A stretch of 64,000 nucleotides of DNA from Curtobacterium sp. VKM Ac-1393 (GCF_015350995.1 NZ_JADKRW010000009.1:51393-115392); one strand, 5' to 3'; numbered from the stretch's first letter, positions 50,669-58,983 are shown. The notes: generated by a model from the sequence alone, not told the origin. Numbers and translations are program-made.

Positions 50669-51949
50669 TCATAGCCGCATCCGGGTGACGGCGTTGCGGA
50701 CCAGGGGCGTGTACTCGCGGTCGTAGATCTGCAGGGTGGCGGCGTTGGTGTGGTGGGTCTGGTTCATGATCTCCACATCCGTCGCGCCCGCGTTCCGCGC
50801 CTCGGTAACGAACCCGGCACGGAGCGAGTGCCCGGACCACCCCTCCTCCCCCAACCCCGCCGCTCGCGCACGGCGCGCGACAGCTTTCCCGACCGTTGTC
50901 GGGCTGATGCCGGTGTCCCGGAACAGCCCCCACTTCGACACTGCGCGGAAGAACGGCATCGACGGCGGCAACCGATCGGGTCCGAGCCCATCTGCACAGA
51001 CATGGACGGACAAGCCCGCACCAGCGAGTGCCGCGAACAGGCCGGCTTCTCCTCGGGTGTCCTGTGCGGCCATCAGCCGATAGAGCCGGACGAAGGCGCA
51101 CGGCGCGCAGGTGACCGGGTTCGCGCCCTGCTTGAGCGCCTTCACCCGCCCAGCCCCGTCCTGATCGGTCTTCGACCGCCGCACGCGCGCGTAGACACCC
51201 TCGCCATCGACGATGCGGAGATCGGCGACGGTGAGTGCGGTGAGCTCGAACTCGCGGAACGCACCGACGAACCCGAACAGCAGCAACGCCTGATCCCGTG
51301 TTCCCAGCGCGCCGGTCTGCAGGTCGGCGACGTCAATCTTCAGCAGCGTCGTCTGCAGCGCCTTGAGCGTCATGGGCTTTGCGCGCCGCGCCGGGACCGA
51401 CCGGGTGCGGCGGATGCCCTTCAGCACGTCGCGAACGATCGGGGTGGAGCCGGGTGGGGTGTGACCGCGGCGGCCATGCTCCCAGTCGATCGCTGCGACA
51501 TACCGGCTGATCGTCGCTGGCGCGTATCGCTGCCCACCATTGGGAAGGAGGGCATTGGCCTTCTCCGCGAGAAACGCGGCCACCTCTGCCGGATCGACCG
51601 GGGCCGTCCTAATCTGCTCGAGCTCGTGCGGCTCGGAGACCTCGTGGTCGAGGAACCCGGCCCGCCACCGGGCGAACTGCCGCAAGTCTGACTGGTAGGC
51701 GCGGATGGTGTTCGCCGAGAGTGACGCTTCGGCGAACGCTCGTGGCGACGCATCCGCCGGCACCGTCACCGTCCCACCGTCGAGGGGTGCCCCCTCCCCC
51801 GCAGCAGCTCGGAGCCGCGCGAACGCCGTCCGAGACCGCTCGGCCGCAGCGCGCTCCTGAGCCAGCGCTTCCGGTCCACCCACCGGGCGCGGCACGGACA
51901 CCGACTGCACATCAGCACCGTATGCGCCGGGCTGCAACTCGGTGTTCAC
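50669..51949 (-). CDS. Site-specific tyrosine recombinase (integrase)
   Basis: 426 residues from GTG 51949, chosen because GAGGAG lies six bases upstream (an earlier GTG at 51976 is possible). The core-binding domain (about 60-190) has SANTIRAYQSDLRQFARWRA. The catalytic domain holds FGFVGAFREFELTALTVADL (first Arg), SGHSLRAGFVTEARNAG (His-x-x-Arg), QTHHTNAATLQIYDREYTP (His/Tyr, nucleophile Tyr about 18 residues from the end). It resembles the actinobacterial mobile-element integrases that occur with a second recombinase-like gene. It may be responsible for the island between 47 and 57 kb. No clear att repeats were found by eye. Confidence 0.92.
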   Translation of the reverse strand: MNTELQPGAYGADVQSVSVPRPVGGPEALAQERAAAERSRTAFARLRAAAGEGAPLDGGTVTVPADASPRAFAEASLSANTIRAYQSDLRQFARWRAGFLDHEVSEPHELEQIRTAPVDPAEVAAFLAEKANALLPNGGQRYAPATISRYVAAIDWEHGRRGHTPPGSTPIVRDVLKGIRRTRSVPARRAKPMTLKALQTTLLKIDVADLQTGALGTRDQALLLFGFVGAFREFELTALTVADLRIVDGEGVYARVRRSKTDQDGAGRVKALKQGANPVTCAPCAFVRLYRLMAAQDTRGEAGLFAALAGAGLSVHVCADGLGPDRLPPSMPFFRAVSKWGLFRDTGISPTTVGKAVARRARAAGLGEEGWSGHSLRAGFVTEARNAGATDVEIMNQTHHTNAATLQIYDREYTPLVRNAVTRMRL

Positions 51950-52021
51950 GTAACTCTCCTCGCGCCTGGGCAGCACTGTGCAACCGTGCCGGGTCAGTTC
52001 CGATAATAGTTATTCTCAGAA

Positions 52022-52373
52022 CGTGTTGGCGGGGGTGGAAGCGGCTGCGATAGTTCCGGCAGGCTGTTACCGGCAATCTTCGACATCAGTACGCGTGACG
52101 ACCGACACGAGCACCACGCGCTGAGGGACTAGAGGCCACCGCTACGCCGCTACGCCTCATCACCGACGGACGACGGCAGCTGGTGAGTGTCCCTGGCGGC
52201 TTTCAGCAGCGCGGGTCGAGATGCAGTCGCTGCCTATCCTGCAGCCCGAAACACTGCACGGATCAGGCGGAGTTCCTCGAGCAACGCCCGCTCGGACACT
52301 CCGAGCACCAGGGCAGCCTCACGTGCACGCGGGATCGACACGTACGCGGCGATGACAAGCTTCTGACGGGTCG
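52022..52373. other. Gap with a minus-strand gene-tail remnant
   Basis: No full gene. On the minus strand an open frame ending at a TAG (52234-52236) reads RQKLVIAAYVSIPRAREAAL then VLGVSERALLEELRLIRAVF. It looks like a small helix-turn-helix segment but has a stop upstream and no start codon, so it is a fragment. The rest shows nothing. Confidence 0.35.
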
Positions 52374-52868
52374 ATGGGTCACGGTGCCGTGCAGCCGGCC
52401 GCTACCTTCGGCGATGGTCAGGCCGTCGACATGGACCTCGCCGTCGAGGACGCCCTCGGCAGCAAGGAAGGTGCGATCTGCACCCGCCTCGAAGCGCGCG
52501 ACTTCATTGACGTCGACGCGATCCGACAGTCGGGACGCTTCACCGATGAGCAGCTGCTGCAGATGGCGGAGACCTGCGACGACGGCTTCGACCGCGCCAC
52601 ATACGCCACGCAACTGCGGCAGGTGTCCCGGGTCCGGGACGGCCGGTTTGCGGATCACGGCACGAGCGGGCCGGAGCTCGCTGCCCTACGAAAGCGGATC
52701 CTCGACTGGGCGAACACCATCGCCCCGACGCCAGCCGATCAGCGGTCCCGGCAGATGACGGTCTCGCCGACACGGCGCACCGCAGCGAAGCGGCCCTGGC
52801 CGACAGATCAGCCGCCCGGTTCAGTGCCGCCGCCTCGTCGCGAGAGCCGCGGGCCGAACCTCAGCTAG
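52374..52868 (+). pseudogene. Nucleotidyltransferase AbiEii-type protein, C-terminal remnant
   Basis: The frame contains VDMDLAVEDALGSKEGAICT, RLEARDFIDVDAIRQSGRFT and DEQLLQMAETCDDGFDRATY, ending AALRKRILDWANTIAP. This is the C-terminal half of AbiEii/AbiGii-type nucleotidyltransferases, the toxin of type IV abortive-infection systems ('K..A...R...RDyiDv' block). The N-terminal catalytic GSxxxD...D region is missing and the tail runs into the convergent TetR gene, so it is non-functional. No AbiEi antitoxin gene is present. Confidence 0.6.
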
Positions 52869-53460
52869 CAGCCGCTGCAAGGCCGAGCAGGTCGGCGGCA
52901 GCGTCGCGGGCAGCACGCAATGGCTCGCCGAAGGTTCGCATGGCGATGGACACAAGAGCTCCATCGAACAAGATCATGAGGCGCGCAGCCTGCTGGTTCG
53001 GCACCGGGAGGCCTGCTTCGACACAGAGCGAGGTGAAGCGATCGAGCAGCCACGCCTTCTCGCCGAGCACCTCGGGGAGCACCGGATCGTCATCGCCGTC
53101 GGGGCGCGTTTCGGCGCGTGCGTTCACTGCGCTGCAACCCTTTGCTGCGCTCCTGCTGTGCCACGCCATCGCAGCGTCGAACACGGCGAGAATCCGAGGA
53201 ATGCCTGGCTCTGGGGTCTCGGCGAGGTGGCTGGCGAGGGTGTCTCGCCAGCCGGCTTCCCGGCGCCGCAGGTAGGCGAGCACCAGTCGCTCTTTGGAAC
53301 CGAACCGGTCGTAGAGGGTCTTCTTCGTGACGCCGGCGGTCTCAGCGATGCGCTCCACGCCGACCGCGTGGATGCCCTCGGCATAGAACAACTCGGATGC
53401 TGCATCGAGAAGTCGCTGCGCTCCCGGCGTCAGGAAAACCTCGGCGTCCACTGCCGTCAT
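52861..53460 (-). CDS. TetR family transcriptional regulator
   Basis: 199 residues. The helix-turn-helix (about 15-60) reads AQRLLDAASELFYAEGIHAV, GVERIAETAGVTKKTLYDRF, GSKERLVLAYLRR. The C-terminal ligand domain is typical of small-molecule sensing TetRs, with Cys in AAKGCSAVNA. It is divergent from an EamA exporter gene; the TACCGA-N9-TCGGTA dyad between them is its probable operator. Confidence 0.93.
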   Translation of the reverse strand: MTAVDAEVFLTPGAQRLLDAASELFYAEGIHAVGVERIAETAGVTKKTLYDRFGSKERLVLAYLRRREAGWRDTLASHLAETPEPGIPRILAVFDAAMAWHSRSAAKGCSAVNARAETRPDGDDDPVLPEVLGEKAWLLDRFTSLCVEAGLPVPNQQAARLMILFDGALVSIAMRTFGEPLRAARDAAADLLGLAAAAS

Positions 53461-53470
53461 ACCCCAAGTC

Positions 53471-53491
53471 TACCGAGTAACCCGATCGGTA
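53471..53491. promoter_or_regulatory. TetR operator candidate
   Basis: TACCGA and TCGGTA, 6-bp arms separated by nine bases (GTAACCCGA), in the gap between the divergent TetR and EamA genes. The right arm overlaps a likely -10 (GGTATAGT) of the EamA promoter. Confidence 0.65.
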
Positions 53492-53501
53492 TAGTCAACG
53501 C

Positions 53502-54449
53502 ATGCAGTCCACCCAAATCCACCGCCTCGTGACCATTCTCGCCAGCGCCTTCTTCGTCGCTGCCTGGTCATCAGGCTTCGTGGTGGCAAAGTTCGCCACA
53601 TCGGATGCATCGCCCCTCACGTTGCTGTTCTGGCGGTTCCTGCCCCTCGCGCTCGGGCTCGGCATCTGGGTCGGCGTTCGCGGCGGCTTCCGCGGGATCA
53701 CCGGTCGCGACCTGTGCCGCCAGGCCACCATCGGCCTCCTCGCACAACTCGGCTACTGCGTGTTCGTCTACGCCAGCGTCTTCCACGGCGTCGCCAGCGG
53801 CACGACAGCGCTCACCGACGCCGTCCAGCCGATCGTGATCGCCACGTTCGTCGGCCCCTTGCTGGGCGTGACGGTCAAGGCACCGCAGTGGTTCGGGCTC
53901 GTGATCGGCGGTGCCGGCGCCACATTGGTGGTGTGGTCGCAGTCGGGAGCAATCAAAGCCAACCCGCTCGCGCTGCTGTTCCCACTCGCAGCGATGGGCT
54001 GCCTCATCGCCGCGACATTGCTGGATCGTCGATTCCCGACGAACGTGCCCATGGCCACCACGCTCGCGGTGCACGCCATCGCGACGACGGTCGCGCTCGT
54101 CGTGCTCTGCGCGATCACCCGATCCTTCACTCCGCCCGACGACGTCAGCTTCTGGCTGGCTACCGCGATCGCGGCGATCGGGCCGACGCTCGCGGGATAC
54201 GCCGCCTACTGGTTCCTCCTCCGCCGCACCGGGGTCACGGCGCTGAACGGATTGCTGTTCTTGGTCGCGCCCACCACCGCCGTCGCCGGCACACTGCTGT
54301 TCGCCGAGACACTGACCACCGCCACCTGGATGGGGTTCCTGCTGTGCGCCGCGGGTGTGATCCTCGTCCTCCTCTGGGAGTCACAGAGGTCAACCGAAGT
54401 CGACGAAGCAGGTGCAACCACGAACACATCGGACGCACAATGCGTCTAG
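53502..54449 (+). CDS. EamA family (DMT) exporter
   Basis: 315 residues, ten predicted helices in two EamA repeats (about 10-140 and 160-290). AWSSGFVVAKFATSDASPLT, LLFWRFLPLAL and FVYASVFHGVASGTTALTDA in the first; YWFLLRRTGVTALNGLLFLV, APTTAVAGTLLFAETLT in the second. Such proteins export amino acids or other metabolites. It is controlled by the divergent TetR. The end of the gene abuts an IS5 remnant. Confidence 0.93.
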   Translation: MQSTQIHRLVTILASAFFVAAWSSGFVVAKFATSDASPLTLLFWRFLPLALGLGIWVGVRGGFRGITGRDLCRQATIGLLAQLGYCVFVYASVFHGVASGTTALTDAVQPIVIATFVGPLLGVTVKAPQWFGLVIGGAGATLVVWSQSGAIKANPLALLFPLAAMGCLIAATLLDRRFPTNVPMATTLAVHAIATTVALVVLCAITRSFTPPDDVSFWLATAIAAIGPTLAGYAAYWFLLRRTGVTALNGLLFLVAPTTAVAGTLLFAETLTTATWMGFLLCAAGVILVLLWESQRSTEVDEAGATTNTSDAQCV

Positions 54450-54460
54450 GACGTGTCGTG

Positions 54461-54851
54461 TCATTGACGGAGCGAGGCGATGACGGCGTTGCGGACGACC
54501 GCGGCTCGGTAGACAATTGCGAGCTTGTCGTACCAGGTCGCGAGCCCACGCCATTGCTTGAGTCGGCAGGAGCCCCGCTCGGTGACGTTCCGGTTCTTAT
54601 GGTCGACCGGATTGCCAGTGACGAGTGGGCCGCCTCGGGATCCACGTCGTTTACCGTGCCCCTGCTGGTCACGGGGTTCCGGGAACAGTCGTGCGCGCAG
54701 ATGCTGTCGGATCGCTCGGGAGGAGTACGCCTTGTCGCCACGTACCCGACTGGCCGGCTGTGATCGCGGTCGCCAGTGGCAGCCCGTTGCCGTCGACGAG
54801 CTGATGCACCTTCGTGGAGAGGCTGCCGCGGGAGCGGCCGAAGCCGAACAT
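54461..54851 (-). pseudogene. IS5-family transposase remnant with internal deletion and frameshift
   Basis: One minus frame reads FGFGRSRGSLSTKVHQLVDG, LPLATAITAGQSGTW; another continues RVRGDKAYSSRAIRQHLRAR, then DHKNRNVTERGSCRLKQWRG, LATWYDKLAIVYRAAVV. These are the middle and C-terminal parts of an IS5-type DDE transposase (including the final Glu in VTERG). At about 54751 the two meet in GTCGGGTACGTGG with about 25 residues deleted and the frame changed. The 5' part is cut off by an IS30 end. Confidence 0.85.
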
Positions 54852-54892
54852 TGACCCGTTGCAACGGCCCCTTGGAACCGCCGATCGGTAAC
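54852..54892 (+). mobile_element. Inverted IS30-family terminus remnant
   Basis: On the minus strand this reads CCGATCGGCGGTTCCAAGGG followed by GCCGTTGCAACGGG, nearly the same as the IS30 end at 63923. It is in opposite orientation to the other three copies and is joined directly to the truncated IS5 fragment. Nothing else of the element is left. Confidence 0.7.
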
Positions 54893-54934
54893 CGAAACAG
54901 TGCAGGCGTCAGCCACAGCCCTAACGTTGCTGTC

Positions 54935-55426
54935 GTGCTCATCGTGATCCGCGGCACCTCTGGCTCCGGCAAGTCCACCCTGGCCGCACAGCTCCAGCAG
55001 AAACTGGGATGGCCCACCGCGGGGCTGGGCCAAGAACACCTCCGGCGGACGGTCTACAGGAAGCGTCAGGACGCCGGCCATGCCGACGGCATGGAACACG
55101 CGGCTCTCCTCGAGGTCGCGGCAACACATTGCTTTGCGGTCGGCCATGACGTCGCGCTGGAAGGGATCTTCCAGGCCGACCGCTACTCCACAATGCGCGA
55201 ACGCCTCGCGAGCCCGGCCGATGATGCTCGGTTCTACGCCTTTGACCTTTCGTTCGGGGAGACTGCGCGGCGGCACGAGCGACGTCCTAAGGCGTCCGAG
55301 GTCAGCTCGGTTCAAATGCGCCAGTGGTACCTCGGCTGGGATCCACTTCCGTTTGTGGCGGAACGACGGATCCTGCCGGGAGAAGAGTCATCCGTGGTCG
55401 TCCAACGCCTCCTCGGCAGCCGCTGA
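54935..55426 (+). CDS. P-loop kinase (AAA/zeta-toxin-like fold)
   Basis: 163 residues from GTG 54935. VLIVIRGTSGSGKSTLAAQL is a Walker A loop; VAATHCFAVGHDVALEGIFQ provides the Asp/Glu of Walker B type; FYAFDLSFGETARRHERRPK resembles the LID region of small nucleotide/sugar kinases. Such proteins (DUF/AAA_33 type) phosphorylate small molecules; they are related to zeta toxins and to chloramphenicol phosphotransferase. No antitoxin-like partner precedes it. It stands alone between IS debris and the partition locus. Confidence 0.8.
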   Translation: MLIVIRGTSGSGKSTLAAQLQQKLGWPTAGLGQEHLRRTVYRKRQDAGHADGMEHAALLEVAATHCFAVGHDVALEGIFQADRYSTMRERLASPADDARFYAFDLSFGETARRHERRPKASEVSSVQMRQWYLGWDPLPFVAERRILPGEESSVVVQRLLGSR

Positions 55427-55586
55427 AGACTCGTCTACCGGTCGGTTGAGACTGGAGCGCCGCTGCCCTGGCACGTGTAGTTCTGTCGAACTCTTTGGCT
55501 GTGGGCGGCGGCAAGATGCCGGTACACGTGCTGGTCAGCGCAGGCCGTTCGAGAACACCCCAAGTGCCTACCTGCCTTCGACGTAG

Positions 55587-55598
55587 CTATCTAGATAG
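55587..55598. repeat. CTATCTAGATAG repeat downstream of the partition genes
   Basis: The 12-bp palindrome CTATCTAGATAG, identical to the one at 56703, lies 2 bp past the stop codon of the small partition gene. It may be a further centromere-like site for the partner protein. Confidence 0.75.
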
Positions 55599-55599
55599 A

Positions 55600-55923
55600 T
55601 CACACATCTCGAGGCAACAAGTGGCCGTACTTCTCTTCAACCGCCAACTCGATTGACGTACGAATGTCCTGCTTCTCGGTCGCCTTGACGTAGTCGAGGA
55701 GGTCCTTCGTCCGTTCCCCGACTCGCGTCCCGAGCTGCACAGTCACTTCTCGCTTCGGCGCCGCCGCTGCGGTGAACGCCGGCCTGGTGTTTGCGTGGGC
55801 GGCCTGCGTCATCTCAGTCGTCGCGGGTGGTGGCACGTCGATCGGGTCGCGGCCCAGATCAGGCGCAGGACGCGGTACGCGTCGCGCCGGAAAGGTGGGG
55901 CGATCGCGCTTCTCGTCGGTCAT
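55600..55923 (-). CDS. Small partition partner protein (ParB-like/RHH-type)
   Basis: 107 residues from ATG 55923, overlapping the parA stop by 3 bp (ATGA). The N-terminal half is Pro-rich and disordered (RPTFPARRVPRPAPDLGRDP). The C-terminal part, VTVQLGTRVGERTKDLLDYV and EKQDIRTSIELAVEEKYGHL, fits a ribbon-helix-helix fold (beta strand VTVQL, two helices). Together with ParA and TATCTAGATA repeats it would form a type Ib-like partition set that binds those repeats. I infer this from gene order and fold, not from family identity. Confidence 0.75.
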   Translation of the reverse strand: MTDEKRDRPTFPARRVPRPAPDLGRDPIDVPPPATTEMTQAAHANTRPAFTAAAAPKREVTVQLGTRVGERTKDLLDYVKATEKQDIRTSIELAVEEKYGHLLPRDV

Positions 55924-56693
55924 GACACCACCTTGCCCAGGATCTCGGAGTACGCGTCGACGACCGGCTGCCCCTTCCGGAAGTCGCCGTACCACTCGTG
56001 CGTAGCTCGGACGTCCTGAACGACCGCTCGATCCGGTACCAGCGGGTACAGCACGGTTCCGAGCTCGCCCAGCTGCTCGAGGGCGTACTGCTCAATGCGT
56101 CGCATCACGGTCATGCCGCGGAACGCTCCCACAACGATGCCGGCTTCCCGGAGCTTGTCCGTGGCCCCCAGAAGTCGACGAGAGTCGCGGAAGCGCTGGA
56201 CGCTCGTCATAGCTCCTTCGACGCCGCTGATGCCGTCCTCGTCCGGCTTCGCTGCGTATACGACAGCGTCTGACGCGTTCAAGGCAGACAACGTCAGTGG
56301 GCCACCCTGTCGGTTCGGGCAATCGAAGACAACCAGGTCGGCAGCCGTCCCCTCGAGGGAGGCTTTCAGGCGCAGCTCGGCGTGGTCGGCCTGCTCGCCC
56401 TCTCGGATGGATACGCTTCGGCTCGACGGCAGGACACTGAGGTTCGGGTGCCAGGGCGACGGAACCGCCATCTCGTCCATCCACCCCGTGGGCTCCGGAT
56501 CGGCGAGGATCGCCCCGACGTCGAGACCTGGCTCCTTGGGCTCGACCCCGATCCACCTGCTAGCGGCAGCTCGTGGGTCGAGATCCACCAGGGTGACCTT
56601 GCGGCCTCCGATGGCGGCAAGGGTTGCGAGAGAAACCGCGGTGGTGGTCTTCGAGACCCCACCCGACTCGCTGTAGACCATGATCGCTTCCAT
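55920..56693 (-). CDS. parA: ParA family partition ATPase (plasmid type)
   Basis: 257 residues. The deviant Walker A is VYSESGGVSKTTTAVSLATL: compared with KGGVGKTT the signature lysine is Ser and the second Gly is Ser, while the P-loop Lys stays. Further ParA blocks are VTLVDLDPRAAASRWIGVEP, LVVFDCPNRQGGPLTLSALN and YAAKPDEDGISGVEGAMTSV. It has no N-terminal HTH, as in small plasmid ParA (type Ib). The ATPase would segregate a plasmid or integrative element with the small partner encoded next. Its promoter region is full of TATCTAGATA repeats, likely both centromere and operator. Confidence 0.92.
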   Translation of the reverse strand: MEAIMVYSESGGVSKTTTAVSLATLAAIGGRKVTLVDLDPRAAASRWIGVEPKEPGLDVGAILADPEPTGWMDEMAVPSPWHPNLSVLPSSRSVSIREGEQADHAELRLKASLEGTAADLVVFDCPNRQGGPLTLSALNASDAVVYAAKPDEDGISGVEGAMTSVQRFRDSRRLLGATDKLREAGIVVGAFRGMTVMRRIEQYALEQLGELGTVLYPLVPDRAVVQDVRATHEWYGDFRKGQPVVDAYSEILGKVVS

Positions 56694-56702
56694 GCGAACA
56701 GC

Positions 56703-56789
56703 CTATCTAGATAGATGGATAGATAGCAACTATCTAGCTATATTTCGGACTAGCTGTCTAGATAGACGCTAGCAAGCTATCTGGATAGC
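56703..56789. repeat. TATCTAGATA repeat cluster (centromere/operator candidate)
   Basis: Five related elements in 87 bp: CTATCTAGATAG (56703-56714), GATAGATAG (56718-56726), CTATCTAGCTA (56730-56740), CTGTCTAGATAGAC (56754-56767) and GCTATCTGGATAGC (56776-56789). They are AT-rich in a GC-rich setting and lie immediately upstream of parA. This is the usual place for a plasmid parS/operator. Confidence 0.85.
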
Positions 56790-56878
56790 AATGCCGTCAA
56801 CTCAAGATCCCGCAGCTGCTGCAGAAGTCCGCGTCGCACGAACCGCATGGATTCTTGATAGTCGGCTCGGCCGTCGCT

Positions 56879-57367
56879 CTAACACGGGTACGCCGGGTAC
56901 GCCTCGGGGCCGCCGTGGTCGTCGACGGATCGGAACATGACAACTTGGGTGGTGGGGGTTCGGTCGCGGCCGCGTCGGCCGGCCTTGCGAATCAGGTGGT
57001 TCTGCCACCAGCCCCAGAGGTCGCGCTCGTCGGCGTACTGCTGTTCTCGGCGTTGAAGGGTCCCGTCGACGCCGAGCTGCTTGGCCACGTGAGTTCGGAT
57101 GTCCTGGAGTCGCCGGCGCCAGCCTGTGGGTGTGGCGATCGCGAGGGTCCAGCGGCGCATGCGTGCGAGTGCTGCTCGTGCGCGGCCACGGGGGAGTCCG
57201 GCACGGTCTGCGACCACCTCGGGAGCGTCCTCATCGGTCGTCAGGCTCTCGTACACACGACGAGCTGTGGGGCCGAGTCCTGCGCGAGTGAAGACGTCGT
57301 GGCGTCCGGCGTCGAGCCGGTCTTCCAGAGCCCGCGCCCCGGCCGAGCTCTTCGACGTGAGAGTCAC
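56879..57367 (-). CDS. Helix-turn-helix protein, probably truncated (plasmid-replication-like)
   Basis: 162 residues from GTG 57367 (AGAGGGGC upstream). It reads RHDVFTRAGLGPTARRVYES, LTTDEDAPEVVADRAGLPRG, RARAALARMRRWTLAIATPT; the middle is a winged helix-turn-helix. Further down, ERDLWGWWQNHLIRKAGRRG. I do not recognise the family, but this type of C-terminal region with a winged helix is seen in actinobacterial plasmid replication proteins. The sequence upstream is antisense to the aminopeptidase gene and the coding signal begins at TAGCCGATCG, a string shared with the IS30 ends, so the 5' part was probably lost. Confidence 0.45.
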   Translation of the reverse strand: MTLTSKSSAGARALEDRLDAGRHDVFTRAGLGPTARRVYESLTTDEDAPEVVADRAGLPRGRARAALARMRRWTLAIATPTGWRRRLQDIRTHVAKQLGVDGTLQRREQQYADERDLWGWWQNHLIRKAGRRGRDRTPTTQVVMFRSVDDHGGPEAYPAYPC

Positions 57368-57439
57368 CCTGTGGCACGCCCCTCTCGGTAGCCGATCGAC
57401 TAACGAGAAGACACTGAGTGCGGTCGTCGATAGCGTGGA

Positions 57440-58270
57440 GTGGTGACTTACGACCGGTACGAGCCCTATCGGACGAGCGCCGTCGACGTGGACGGGGATG
57501 CCTCGATCTACTGTGAAGAGTCGGGCAATCCAGACGGCGTGGCTGCCCTCTGGCTTCATGGCGGGCCCGGAGGATCACTCGGCAGCGGCTGGTACCGCAC
57601 TCACTTCGACCCGGCACGCTACCGACTGATTGGTATCGACCAACGCGGCACCGGCAAAAGCCGCTCAGCAGGCGAAGCGAACGGTGGGATGGATCGACAG
57701 AACACTCAGCAACTCATCGACGACATCGAAACCGTCCGCCGACGCCTCGGCGTCGGCACCTGGGTGGTCTCCGGGATCTCCTGGGGCACCACGCTCGCGT
57801 TGGCCTACGCACAACAGCACCCAAAACGGGTACGCGCACTCGCACTCATGGCTGTCACAACCACCAGCCGCAGCGAGGTCGATTGGATCACGGAGGGCGT
57901 CGGTCGGTTGTTCCCGGCGGAATGGGACGAGTTCGACCGCGCGAGCCAGCGACGCTCCGGCGAACGGATCGTCGACGCGTATGCCCATCTCCTGACGTCC
58001 TCGGACGCATCAACCCGCGAAGCCGCAGCCGCGGCCTGGGACCGGTGGGAAAACGTCCACGTCTCCCTAGATCACCCGGAGCTCCGGAACGAAGGCCACA
58101 TCGGTCCCGATCGCCGCGAGGAGTTCGCCCGGCTCGTGACGCACTACTGGAGCAACGACGCCTTCATGCCTGGCGACGACGCGATCTTGGCTCGGCTCGA
58201 CCGCAACGTGAGCCGCGGCAACATCACGGACGTCCGATCGGAAAGAGCAAGTCCAAGTAGCCGGGACTAG
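57440..58270 (+). pseudogene. pip: Prolyl aminopeptidase, C-terminally truncated
   Basis: 276 codons. The alpha/beta hydrolase start is clear: AALWLHGGPGGSLGSGWYRT (oxyanion hole), YRLIGIDQRGTGKSRSAGEA, and the nucleophile elbow VVSGISWGTTLALAYAQQHP. These are signature sequences of proline iminopeptidase. Full-length enzymes have about 315 residues and the catalytic Asp and His lie in the last 60. Here similarity ends after FMPGDDAILARLDRNVSRGN and a short unrelated tail follows to a TAG. Without Asp and His it cannot be active. The 3' end overlaps the convergent WYL gene by 4 bp. Confidence 0.8.
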
Positions 58271-58983
58271 ATCAGGCGCCGTGTGGGCCAACGTGCGAGG
58301 TCAGCTTCGAGCAATGCCGGGTCCCGGACGGGTGGGACTTCGTCTCGGATTTCCAATCGGGTGATCCGGTCGACGCGAAATCCTCGGATTCCATCACGAA
58401 GCCGGCACCATCCGATGAGAAGCCACGCATCGGCCGCCCGGAGAAGCCCTAGTGTCTCAACGTCGCGGTCGGTGTCCAGGGTGGTGTTCCGGCTGCCGTC
58501 ATCGTTTTCGCCCAGGTAGGTCAATCGCACGAGGCGCCCGGCGGCGATCGCGTCGGACAGTATCCCGAGCGGGACGGTGTCGTCTGTGGGCGCGCCCGCA
58601 TCGATGACGTACGTCGTCTCGAGCATCTTCTGCACAGATCCGCGGTGTTCGTGGTTCACGACGGCGGCGATCTTGGCGCGGGCACGGCGGGCGGCCGTTT
58701 GGTACGGCGATGATTCGAGCAGTGCCAGTCCGGCGAGCGTCGCGAGCGATTCGGCAGCCGAGAGGTTGAGTGGGGGCAGCGAATAGTCCTGGAGGATCGA
58801 GTACCCACCCGCCGCCCCGTAGTCGGCATAGATCGGAACTCCAGCGAGTTGGAGTGAGCCGACATCGCGCTCGATGGTGCGGGCCGACACTCCGAATTCG
58901 GTGGCGAGCCGAGCGGCCGACCATGGTTGTCGAGCCCCTCGGAGGAGGTCGACGAGAGCATACTGCCGCTCGGCTCGCTTCAT
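58267..58983 (-). CDS. WYL-domain transcriptional regulator (YafY/DeoR-like)
   Basis: 238 residues. The N-terminal HTH_11 is RQYALVDLLRGARQPWSAAR, LATEFGVSARTIERDVGSLQ, followed by the wing LAGVPIYADYGAAGGYSILQ. The WYL domain spans about 140-230 (VRLTYLGENDDGSRNTTLDT, ADAWLLIGWCRLRDGIRGFR, VDRITRLEI). Such regulators respond to nucleic-acid or small ligands. It might control itself or the NTF2-like gene 41 bp downstream of its start, which is transcribed toward it. Confidence 0.93.
   Translation of the reverse strand: MKRAERQYALVDLLRGARQPWSAARLATEFGVSARTIERDVGSLQLAGVPIYADYGAAGGYSILQDYSLPPLNLSAAESLATLAGLALLESSPYQTAARRARAKIAAVVNHEHRGSVQKMLETTYVIDAGAPTDDTVPLGILSDAIAAGRLVRLTYLGENDDGSRNTTLDTDRDVETLGLLRAADAWLLIGWCRLRDGIRGFRVDRITRLEIRDEVPPVRDPALLEADLARWPTRRLI

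Noticed and set aside
48967..52030. Attachment-site repeats flanking the integrase genes
   Set aside because: GAATAACT/TTATCG strings occur upstream of both fic and the integrase but in promoter positions and with different spacing. They are better explained as promoters or operators than as att sites.
54776..54934. Longer N-terminus for the P-loop kinase
   Set aside because: The in-frame extension crosses IS5/IS30 debris. The kinase fold starts at VLIVIRG with a GTG.
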